From positions 912,918 to 976,917 of the forward strand of contig NZ_CP020991.1 of NCBI RefSeq assembly GCF_002874775.1: a stretch of DNA of 64,000 nucleotides, given 5' to 3'. A program made the position numbers and the translations under genes. This DNA comes from Monoglobus pectinilyticus (lineage in GTDB: Bacteria > Bacillota > Clostridia > Monoglobales > Monoglobaceae). The notes under the pieces were generated by a model. It saw only the letters and a program-made list of their open reading frames with translations. It was not told where the DNA came from and did no database searches. Each line of letters begins with the position of its first letter. The first letter of the stretch is position 1. Shown here piece after piece: positions 44,840 to 52,317 of this stretch.

Positions 44840-45191
44840 GTGAACTTCGGTAGGTGTGACCCCACCTGTATAAGGTGGGTATGATACATAGTGACCTGTT
44901 TTGACTAAGCTACAATGTCTATAAATTACTTAGTTGTGATGTATTGCGCGCTTGCGCGTCTCGTTAGGTGAGCTGCCATCTCACGCGAAGCGTGAATATA
45001 TTTAAAGCAATTTATCATAATCCGTTTTATATTAAACTGTCCCACGACTGCGCGCCTTACGCGGCAGATTTCATCTTCATTGAGTATACATATTAATGAC
45101 CTTGTAGGTTGTAAAGAAATGAGTATGTATGTATAACACACACTTTTTAAGAAAAGTGTGGTCACAGCCCTACCGATGCTTGCTACACCAC
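44840..45191 (+). repeat. Palindromic modular repeat, copy J (full X-Y-X')
   Basis: Best full-length example. The termini GTGAACTTCGGTAGG and CCCTACCGATGCTTGC enclose module X (ACCCCACCTGTATAAGGTGG, then CTACAATGTC), module Y and mirrored module X'. Module Y has hairpin GCGCGCTTGCGCGT, CTCGTTAGGTGAG, hairpin CTCACGCGAAGCGTGA and CTGCGCGCCTTACGCGG. Module X' has CTTGTAGG and hairpin CACACTTTT/AAAAGTGTG. It contains the uninterrupted version of the site used by IS110. Confidence 0.9.
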
Positions 45192-45508
45192 ATTTTTCTG
45201 TAGTTTTTATATTCCTTTTCATTACATATGACTCAACATTTCTGTTCGATTTATTGTTATATTTCCATTTCGTCTCATTGTTTTAGAGCTAGAAACTTAC
45301 TTCTTTTATATAGTAATCGTATATTGTTCATTGTAGCAATTACGTCTGCAGTTCTTCTCAGAGACAAAATGCTTACTAAAATAATGCCAAATAAATGCTG
45401 TATCATAATATAATTGACGTCTTGAAATGGAAATTATTATATGTTATAATTATTTATATTGACATTGAAACATTTTATATAAATAAATTTTAGAATGGAG
45501 TGATTTTT

Positions 45509-46033
45509 TTGAACGAAACAATTAAAACACTGCTGGAAAGAAGAAGTATCAGAAGCTTTAAAAGCGAGCAGGTCAAAAATGATGATTTGGATTTGATTCT
45601 AAAGGCCGGAACCTATGCTCCGACAGCCCGCGGCACACAAGCTCCGGTCATGGTCGTTGTTCAGGACGCTGAGACCATTGCTGAAATGGAGAAATTGAAT
45701 GCGGAAGTTATGGGAAATCCTGAAGCTAGACCTTTTTACGGCGCTCCGACAGTTATTGTAGTATTCTCTGACACCCGTCTTACCAATAACGCCTTTCAAG
45801 ACGGAAGCCTTGTGCTCGGCAACTTAATGAATGCCGCCTTTTCTTTAGGAGTTGACTCCTGCTGGATAAATCGGGCGACAGAAACGTTTAAAACCCCTGC
45901 CGGAATAGAGCTTATGAAAAAGTGGGGGCTTGATGAAAATTATATTGGTATCGGAAACTGTATACTGGGTTACAGAGATTGTGAACTCCCCGAAGCCAAA
46001 CCGCGCAAAGACGGATATATAATCCGAACATAA
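45509..46033 (+). CDS. Nitroreductase family protein
   Basis: FMN-dependent oxidoreductase, likely NAD(P)H-linked, cytoplasmic, acting on nitroaromatics, quinones or flavins. N-terminal FMN-binding RRSIRSFKSEQV, APTARGTQAPV, and C-terminal NRATETFK and IGIGNCILGYRD fit the family. 174 aa from a TTG at 45509 with TGGAG eight bases upstream. Followed 22 bases later by a lipoprotein gene. Substrate unknown. Confidence 0.9.
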   Translation: MNETIKTLLERRSIRSFKSEQVKNDDLDLILKAGTYAPTARGTQAPVMVVVQDAETIAEMEKLNAEVMGNPEARPFYGAPTVIVVFSDTRLTNNAFQDGSLVLGNLMNAAFSLGVDSCWINRATETFKTPAGIELMKKWGLDENYIGIGNCILGYRDCELPEAKPRKDGYIIRT

Positions 46034-46055
46034 ACCAAAATAGGAGAGTATACAA

Positions 46056-46853
46056 ATGAATTTTAACTGGTTGAAAAACAAAAAATTTACTGTTATAGCC
46101 GCTGTATTATCGACAATGCTTGCGGCAGGAACTCTTGCAGGATGTTCAAATGTTTCAAAATCAGACTTTGACGCCCTGGAAAAACGTGTAGAAGCACTGG
46201 AAAAAGGTACAGACAACGAGAGCGGAGATAAAAACTCATCTGAGACAAACAAATCAGGCAAATCAACTGCTTCTCCCAAAACCTCATCAAAGCCAAGCTC
46301 TGATAACGGAGAGTTTGACTCCGAAAATGTAAGCAAGGCAATTGATGTTCAGGAATACGACTATATTGACGCAGATGACAATAAGTTTTCTTTCTTTATC
46401 TTTGATAACACTTCAAACTTCGACGTCAATGCCCGAATAGAAATAGTATGCAAAGACGCAGACGACAAAGTGCTTCAGGAAAGCGAAAAGAAAGTTCCGG
46501 GATTATCAAAAGGCGAGAGTTCATTCGCCAGTTTTAAGGTCGACAAAGACACCGAAACAATTGTCAGAACAGTGTATTATGAAGAATATAAAGGGAAAGA
46601 CGTCTCAATCGGCGATATATCCGCTAGAGCTATAAGAGCCCAGGGCGGAGCCAACATTACCATTAGAAACAGCGGCTCGGCAGAAGCTGAAGATATAAAA
46701 TATTTGACGCTGTTTTTCAGCGGCGATGATTTGGTCGGATTTGATTCCGATAAAGTCCCGGATATTGAAGCGTCATCCAGCAAGACCCTGGCTTCTGTCT
46801 GCTACGAAGAATTCGACAGCCCTAAGGTTTATGTTGCTATAGACGACGAATAA
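46056..46853 (+). CDS. Lipoprotein with FxLYD-like domain
   Basis: 265 aa. Signal peptide then lipobox LAGC (Cys near 30), a short coiled coil (DFDALEKRVEALEKG) that could trimerise it, a Ser/Lys/Asn-rich linker (residues 50-85), and two beta-sandwich halves. The second half resembles a FxLYD/DUF immunoglobulin-like fold (ANITIRNSGSAEAEDIKYLTL). It is outside the membrane on the cell surface. Same strand as the nitroreductase gene. Role not known. Confidence 0.85.
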   Translation: MNFNWLKNKKFTVIAAVLSTMLAAGTLAGCSNVSKSDFDALEKRVEALEKGTDNESGDKNSSETNKSGKSTASPKTSSKPSSDNGEFDSENVSKAIDVQEYDYIDADDNKFSFFIFDNTSNFDVNARIEIVCKDADDKVLQESEKKVPGLSKGESSFASFKVDKDTETIVRTVYYEEYKGKDVSIGDISARAIRAQGGANITIRNSGSAEAEDIKYLTLFFSGDDLVGFDSDKVPDIEASSSKTLASVCYEEFDSPKVYVAIDDE

Positions 46854-46955
46854 TCCGAGAAAAATTTATATATAAATTTATTAAAATTGGGAACTTATCA
46901 AAAATTATTACGTCTTATAAAATATAGGGAGAAGTTTCAAATTCTGACCTATCTT

Positions 46956-47019
46956 TAGCAAAGACGGCAAACACAGATGAAAGTGCGTATTCCTCTGTCT
47001 ATCACCGCCGTCTTTGCTA
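46956..47019 (+). terminator. Hairpin after the lipoprotein gene
   Basis: 13-bp perfect arms TAGCAAAGACGGC (46956-46968) and GCCGTCTTTGCTA (47007-47019) with an inner ACAGA/TCTGT. No T-run follows, so it may serve as mRNA-end protection rather than a classic terminator. Confidence 0.55.
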
Positions 47020-47196
47020 GGCACCCTTATAAATTATTTTATGGAAGTAATCCAAAATTGGGTTTGTTTTCAATTTATTTTCTGTAAACAAAATAGAGCT
47101 TCATTATATTGTGTCAATCTTCAAATGTTAGATTTTTTGTCTAATTTCAAAGGTCGGCTCATATTGCTTGAAGCCCTATTTTTTTATTATCTCATA

Positions 47197-47661
47197 TTAT
47201 CGCATACAGTTATTCACATATTTCACCGGAACGTCCATTCTTTCGGCCGCTTCTTCCACTGTCATTCCGCTGTCTATAAAACGCTTACATACGCTTTTCA
47301 TATTTTCTCCAACCTCAATAATATGTTTATCAGGGTCATAAAAACGGACAACTCTCTGTCCCCACCTATGCTCGTATACCTTATGAAGATAGTCTATTTC
47401 AAGCTTTGATAGCCTTTCCGTAAACTTGTCAAAATCATCTTCTTCAAAATATATTTCCGCATCGTTTCCGCCAAAAGAAATATCTTTATCTGACGCATTA
47501 ATAAACTCGAGCCACGAGTCTTTTGTTTGAAGACACAACCCTCCCGTCAGAGTTATATTTGCTCCAAAGTCCATAATCACACGCAGACCCAATACTTCTT
47601 TATAAAATTTCTTTGAATTTTCTAAGTCTGTTACTATTATCATTGGATTTTTTAATTTCAT
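47197..47661 (-). CDS. VOC-family (glyoxalase-like) protein with C-terminal HTH-like tail
   Basis: 154 aa from the ATG at complement 47659-47661 (GAGGTAG upstream). Residues 1-115 are a glyoxalase/bleomycin-resistance fold (MIIVTDLENSKKFYKEVLG, EIYFEEDDFDKFTERL, VVRFYDPDKHIIEVGE). The last 40 residues form a short helix pair (IDSGMTVEEAAERMDVPVKYV) resembling a degenerate HTH. Metal ligands and substrate are not clear. It is close to small metabolic stress genes but not in an evident operon. Confidence 0.87.
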   Translation of the reverse strand: MKLKNPMIIVTDLENSKKFYKEVLGLRVIMDFGANITLTGGLCLQTKDSWLEFINASDKDISFGGNDAEIYFEEDDFDKFTERLSKLEIDYLHKVYEHRWGQRVVRFYDPDKHIIEVGENMKSVCKRFIDSGMTVEEAAERMDVPVKYVNNCMR

Positions 47662-47784
47662 TTTGTCTACCTCACTATTTTTATTTAATATCAACTGATT
47701 TATAATTATCTATACAAAACTTCTAAATTGCCGTTATATCCCATACTATCCGACTTTCCCGGCGCTTTTAATAATTTGCTTTTT

Positions 47785-47979
47785 TCATTCTTTATTCCTG
47801 ATTTTTTCGATAACAGTCCCTATGCCCACTCCTAATATCATTCCAAATACCAAGCCGTAACACATAAATTTTCCTATTTTCCCCTGAGAAACACCTAAAG
47901 CACAACCTACTGCCATCCCCAGTATTGTTCCTAAAATCATACATATGGTGATTGGTTTACTAATTTTTTCATAGAACAT
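47785..47979 (-). CDS. Small glycine-rich two-helix membrane protein
   Basis: 64 aa with two hydrophobic Gly-zipper helices (TICMILGTILGMAVGCALG and YGLVFGMILGVGIGTVI) and a basic tail. ATG at 47979 has a weak GTGAAGAG site. Many Firmicutes have such glycine-zipper proteins. No function assigned. Confidence 0.65.
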   Translation of the reverse strand: MFYEKISKPITICMILGTILGMAVGCALGVSQGKIGKFMCYGLVFGMILGVGIGTVIEKIRNKE

Positions 47980-48095
47980 CTCTTCACACTTCCATCTTCA
48001 CTCTCGATAAGCAGCAAACTAAAAATCAATACAATAACTATTTATAATTTTTATCCTCTAAATAACATTATGAATTTATATTTAAAAAAGTTGCT

Positions 48096-48262
48096 TCATA
48101 AGCGGGCTTCACACACATGCGGAGGAATATTCTCTATAAAACCATTGGGACGCAATTGACAGCAAGACAATGCGCTGGACTTATCCTTAAACGCTTCTGC
48201 ATAATCATAACATATATCAACAAATTCTTTATAACTTTTCCTAGACAGCTGTAATAAAAATC
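48096..48262 (-). pseudogene. Possible gene fragment
   Basis: The minus strand is open with natural-looking composition (LSRKSYKEFVDICYDYAEAF, KDKSSALSCCQLRPNG, FIENIPPHVCEARL) between a stop upstream and TGA at complement 48096-48098, but has no start or ribosome site. It may be a leftover of a deleted gene. Family not recognised. Confidence 0.3.
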
Positions 48263-48321
48263 AAACTTTCCTCCGCCAGCCCACATTTTGCCCCAAAACC
48301 TCGCAAACCGTACAAATTATA

Positions 48322-49101
48322 TTACTTCACAGCGGTTACATTAATTCTCCTGAATGTTTCAAAGCACCTGCCGTCAGGCTGAATCGTCCTGCTAATCATT
48401 TCCTCAACAACTTCGCTCCTAAACTCTTCTTTTAATTCGTCAGGTATCTGCTTTATAAAAGGCACAATGCTCGGCTGGTCTATCCATCTGATCATTTCTT
48501 CCTTATCAGCAAAAAATCTATCTTCATTTTTTTCAGACACTTCAGCTTTTGAGAAATTTACTGATTTGATTAACTCTATATACTCTGCTTTTGACGGCAT
48601 AAACCAGGGCCATTCAAAATCTTTAAAATACTCAGCGTATTTATTGCTTTTCATTTTTTCCCGTATAACTTCAAAAAAGTTTGAACATGTTCCGCCGCCG
48701 GCAAAGTTCCAGGCTATTTTTCCATTGGGTTTTAGAGCCTTATAACTCCTCTCCAACAAATTTTTATGGTCTATAATCCAATGTAAAGCGGCATTTGAAA
48801 ATATTAAATCAAATCTTTTTTCAAAATCCATAAAATTTACACCCATTTGAACAAATTCTAAATTTTCACAGCTCAGTTTTTTTGCCGTCTTAACCATTCC
48901 TAAAGATGCGTCAATCCCCAAAACACTCCCACGGGGCGTTAATTCTGACAACTGCTCTGTCAAGACTCCGTCTCCGCAGCCTAAATCCAGTATTATTTCG
49001 TCACCGCTTAACTCCAATCCCGAAATCAGTCTGTTTCCCCATTCTTTCTGATGTTTAGAAGCCTTTTTGTACTTTTCTCCGTCAAATTCATACGTTCCCA
49101 A
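48322..49101 (-). CDS. SAM-dependent methyltransferase, class I
   Basis: 259 aa soluble methyltransferase. The SAM-binding motif I is IILDLGCGDGVLTEQL, the acidic loop GIDASLGMV, and motif IV LIFSNAALHWI; this combination fits the trans-aconitate methyltransferase (Tam)-like group, although the substrate is not secure. Ends with NVTAVK. ATG has AAGGAG upstream (complement). Single gene. Confidence 0.9.
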   Translation of the reverse strand: MGTYEFDGEKYKKASKHQKEWGNRLISGLELSGDEIILDLGCGDGVLTEQLSELTPRGSVLGIDASLGMVKTAKKLSCENLEFVQMGVNFMDFEKRFDLIFSNAALHWIIDHKNLLERSYKALKPNGKIAWNFAGGGTCSNFFEVIREKMKSNKYAEYFKDFEWPWFMPSKAEYIELIKSVNFSKAEVSEKNEDRFFADKEEMIRWIDQPSIVPFIKQIPDELKEEFRSEVVEEMISRTIQPDGRCFETFRRINVTAVK

Positions 49102-49263
49102 TATTAAACAACTCCTTATTGCAGTTTTAATTCAATTTATTGGATTATTACCAATATTTTAAATTCTTTTTTATTTAAATTTTTAGAATATTAACTCAAA
49201 ATGTATAAATCCAACTAGAAATGATAAACTCCAAAACCGACGTATACTCTATAGAATTCAACC

Positions 49264-49482
49264 TTTATAGAATTTATTATATCTAAGAATATACTATTCT
49301 GCTATCAGATTTAAAAATCTTAAAAACTACATTGCTTATAAATTTTAACATATAATATTAAAAAATTCCAGCTTTATAGAATTTATTATATCTAAGAATA
49401 TACTATTCTGCTATAAGATTTAAAAAATCTTAAAAACTACATTGCTTATAAATTTTAACATATAATATTAAAAAATTCCAGC
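49264..49482. repeat. Tandem direct repeat, 109-110 bp x 2
   Basis: Two near-identical AT-rich units, 49264-49372 and 49373-49482; they differ by a C/A change and one added A. Each starts TTTATAGAATTTATTATATC and ends in AAAAAATTCCAGC. No gene inside. Within a 970-base gene-free stretch (49102-50075). Confidence 0.9.
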
Positions 49483-49541
49483 CTTAATTATTATTGTTGA
49501 GCACAAAATATGAAATTCAGTTAACAACATATTTATATACA

Positions 49542-49899
49542 TAATTATTTGGGTTTGGATATGCACGCGCAGCGCGCGGCGGCTGCTCACCTAACGCGGC
49601 ACATAAATATGCCCTTCCGATGCTCGCTTCAAATCTTGGTTTTGCTATATCTTATTTTTAAAATAGTAAAACAAAGTTGATTATGTATATAACCATTTTA
49701 TATATTTATGTAGAAAAAATGTGCATTTACACTCAAAACACGGTCTATTTTTTTTATTAATCTATACAAAAAATAAAATATATATTTATCTATCTTAAAA
49801 AGCAGATATTTTGGCGAGCATCGGTAAGGCGTGCTTGCACGCCTCGTTAGGTGAGCAGCCGCCGCACGCTTAGCGTGCATATCCAAACCCAAATAATTA
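49542..49899. repeat. Large palindrome with 86-bp arms, copy K of the repeat family
   Basis: Left arm 49542-49627 and right arm 49814-49899 are near-perfect inverted copies with a 186-base AT-rich spacer. The outer 19 bases (TAATTATTTGGGTTTGGAT and complement) pair exactly. Both arms carry family motifs: CTGCTCACCTAACGCGGC and CGATGCTCGC on the left, GCGAGCATCGGTAAGGC and CTCGTTAGGTGAGCAG on the right. The reading frame across the spacer is not credible. Confidence 0.85.
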
Positions 49900-50075
49900 T
49901 ATAAATACTTATTACATACAAACTAAACGCATTTTTAAGCTATTAAATAAACAGATATATTACTGAAAGCTTCTTTTATTATATAAAATAAAACAGAAGC
50001 TCAAATATTAAAATAAATATCTGTGCTTCTGCTTAAAACATATTTTACAAATGATTATAATCTAATTATATCAAT

Positions 50076-50945
50076 TTACTTTTTTACAATCGGTAGCCAT
50101 ACTTCGCTTCTGTAATCTTCCGCCTGCTGATACCGCTCAGGATAAACTTCAATATCCGGCGCCGCAGCATATTCATAGCCTGATGTTGGGAGCCATTCAG
50201 ATATTATGCGCTGCTGTGTATTTTGTATTGATTCCGGCATTGGTCCGACGCTTTCAAACATTGCATAGGTAGTCTCAGGAATAATATATTCTTCCATCCC
50301 ATCAGGAACAGGTTTTTCAGTAGCGACAGCTATAAAATATCCGGAAAAATCTCCTTTGTCACAAGTTGAAACTCCTAATATTCCCTCAGGCTCACTGCCG
50401 TCCATCAAAGCGCACAACTTGTCAATTCCGCCTTGCTCGCCAACATTTTTCCAGAACTGCGGAACTTTTTCGAAACATTCTTCCATTGTCATAGGCTCTT
50501 TTAAAGAAAACCCTACGATACGAAATGATTTTTTAGTCTTAATTTTGTAATCCATTGCTTCTTCTCCTTTTATTGATAAAGTGAAGGTGATACGCGGAAA
50601 AGTTGTAAGCCGGACTCCCTCTGACTTTGCCTTAGACGGTGAAATACCATGTACACTTTGAAAAGCACGGTTAAAAGCTGTCGGCGACTCATATCCATAC
50701 TTAAGTGACAAATCAATAATCTTTTCATGACCGTTTATCAAGTCAAAAGCGGCAGCGCTCATACGTCTTCTTCTGATATATTCAGAAATTGTAACTCCTG
50801 CAATATAAGGAAATATTCTTTGATACTGAAACACTGAGCAGGCCGCAAGCTGAGCCGCCTTCTCCATTTCTATAGTTTCGGTCAAATTTTCCTCGATATA
50901 TTCTATTGATTTATTTAGTCCTTCTATCCAATCCACTTTTATCAC
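50076..50945 (-). CDS. AraC-family regulator with GyrI-like effector domain
   Basis: 289 aa transcription regulator. N-terminal AraC/XylS HTH pair (EMEKAAQLAACSVFQYQRIF and DLSLKYGYESPTAFNRAFQS) followed by a GyrI-like small-molecule-binding domain (residues about 125-289, FRIVGFSLKEPMTMEE and YEYAAAPDIEVYPE). Such proteins sense toxic or drug-like ligands, and an MDR or detoxification gene nearby would be expected but is not seen. ATG at 50945 with GGAAGG upstream. Single gene. Confidence 0.9.
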   Translation of the reverse strand: MIKVDWIEGLNKSIEYIEENLTETIEMEKAAQLAACSVFQYQRIFPYIAGVTISEYIRRRRMSAAAFDLINGHEKIIDLSLKYGYESPTAFNRAFQSVHGISPSKAKSEGVRLTTFPRITFTLSIKGEEAMDYKIKTKKSFRIVGFSLKEPMTMEECFEKVPQFWKNVGEQGGIDKLCALMDGSEPEGILGVSTCDKGDFSGYFIAVATEKPVPDGMEEYIIPETTYAMFESVGPMPESIQNTQQRIISEWLPTSGYEYAAAPDIEVYPERYQQAEDYRSEVWLPIVKK

Positions 50946-51059
50946 CTTCCAAAGCTATTATACAAAATATTATATTTAAAAACCTCTCTGCCTCTGAACA
51001 ATTAAAGAGAGAATTTGAAAAGTCAGCAAAAAATAGGCAGAAAGTTTAAAGTTGTTTCT

Positions 51060-51130
51060 TTTGTGATGTATTGTGACCACATCTGCAAGTTGGGTTACAT
51101 ATTCGGATGCTTGCCAAGCACATTTTTATA
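51060..51130 (+). repeat. Repeat-family remnant, copy L
   Basis: Degenerate pieces: TGTGATGTATTGTGACCACA and TTCGGATGCTTGCC, similar to module boundaries of the family. Too short to type. Confidence 0.45.
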
Positions 51131-51167
51131 ATTTTATTGAATTATTTTCCTATATACTATGTTCTCA

Positions 51168-51427
51168 GTGAACATCGGCAGGGCGTGTTTACACGCCTCG
51201 TTAGGTGAGCTGCCATCTCACGCGAAGCGTGGGTATATTCAGAGCAATTTATCATAATCCGTTTTATACCAAACTGTTCCAGGACTGCGCGCCTTACGCG
51301 GCAGATTCCATCTGCATTGAGTATACATATTAATGACATTGTAGGTTTATCAATACAAAGTGATATGTATAACACACACTTTTAAAAAAAAGTATGGTCA
51401 CAGCCCTACCGATGCTTGCAAAATCAC
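51168..51427 (+). repeat. Palindromic modular repeat, copy M (Y-X')
   Basis: GTGAACATCGGCAGGG, hairpin GGCGTG-TTTA-CACGCC, CTCGTTAGGTGAG, hairpin CTCACGCGAAGCGTGG and CTGCGCGCCTTACGCGG. Hairpin CAGATTCCATCTG follows, then module X' with ACATTGTAGG and hairpin CACACTTTT/AAAAGTATG, and the terminus CCTACCGATGCTTGC. It shares its 3' linker with copy N. Confidence 0.9.
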
Positions 51428-51473
51428 ATTTTTATAATTTTATTGATTATTTTACTATATACTATGTTTTTTA

Positions 51474-51822
51474 GTGAACATCGGTAGGTGTGACTGTGAC
51501 CCCACCTGCAGGGTGGGTGTGAGCCCAAATATCTCTTTATCCTTAAACCTTCAATGTCAATAATAAGACTTAGTTGTGATGTTTCCCACCTTTGGTGGGT
51601 GTGATACAAAGTGACTTCTTTTGTCAAAGCCTTAAACGTCAATAAATTACTTAGTTGTGATGTATTGCGTGCGAGCACGCCTCGTTAGGTGAGCTACCAT
51701 CTCACGCGAAGCGTGGGTATATTCAGAGCAATTTGTCATAATCCGTTTTATACTAAACTGTCCCTCTACTGCACGCCTTACGCGGCAAACTACGTTTGCC
51801 CTGCCGATGCTTACAAAATCAC
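51474..51822 (+). repeat. Palindromic modular repeat, copy N (X-X-Y)
   Basis: GTGAACATCGGTAGG, then two X modules in tandem (ACCCCACCTGCAGGGTGGG and CCCACCTTTGGTGGG, each followed by a TTAAAC/TTCAATGTCAATAA stretch). The Y module has hairpin GCGTGC-GA-GCACGC, CTCGTTAGGTGAG, hairpin CTCACGCGAAGCGTGG and CTGCACGCCTTACGCGG. Hairpin CAAAC/GTTTG and the terminus CCTGCCGATGCTTAC close the copy. Confidence 0.88.
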
Positions 51823-51868
51823 ATTTTTATAATTTTATTGATTATTTTACTATATATAATGTTTTTTA

Positions 51869-52128
51869 GTGAACATCAGCAGGGCGTGCGAGCACGCCTC
51901 GATAGGTGAGCTGCCATCTCACGCGAAGCGTGGGTTTATTCAGAGCAATTTGTCATAATCCGTTTTATACTAAACTGTCCCACAACTGCGCGCCTTACGC
52001 GGCAGATTCCATCTGCATTGAGTATACATATTAATGACATTGTAGGTTTATCAATACAAAGTGATATGTATAACACACACTTTTAAAAAAAAGTGTGGTA
52101 ACAGCCCTGCCGATGCTTGCTAAGCCAC
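51869..52128 (+). repeat. Palindromic modular repeat, copy O (Y-X')
   Basis: GTGAACATCAGCAGGG, hairpin GGCGTGCGAGCACGCC, CTCGATAGGTGAG (one change), hairpin CTCACGCGAAGCGTGG and CTGCGCGCCTTACGCGG. Hairpin CAGATTCCATCTG follows, then module X' with ACATTGTAGG, hairpin CACACTTTT/AAAAGTGTG, and the terminus CCTGCCGATGCTTGC. It is almost identical to copy M in its second half. Confidence 0.9.
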
Positions 52129-52251
52129 ATTTTTTATATAATTTTTATTATATTTTTTTTAATATTTCAGTTTAATTTATTTCATTCTCTCCAATTGTTA
52201 TTTGAGTATACCACAGGTTTTATAAAAACATATTAAGGACATATCCGAATA

Positions 52252-52290
52252 TTAAAACGGCATAACTGAAATTAGTTATGCCGTTAGTAT
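52252..52290 (-). terminator. GH43 terminator
   Basis: ACGGCATAACT (52257-52267) pairs with AGTTATGCCGT (52274-52284) and the minus strand continues TTTTAATATT; 34 bases after the GH43 stop. Confidence 0.85.
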
Positions 52291-52317
52291 TAATTTTCTT
52301 AACCGGATATGTATGAT

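Noticed and set aside
49698-49892. 64-codon open frame across the large palindrome
   Set aside because: It runs through the right arm of the palindrome and AT-rich spacer with no ribosome site.
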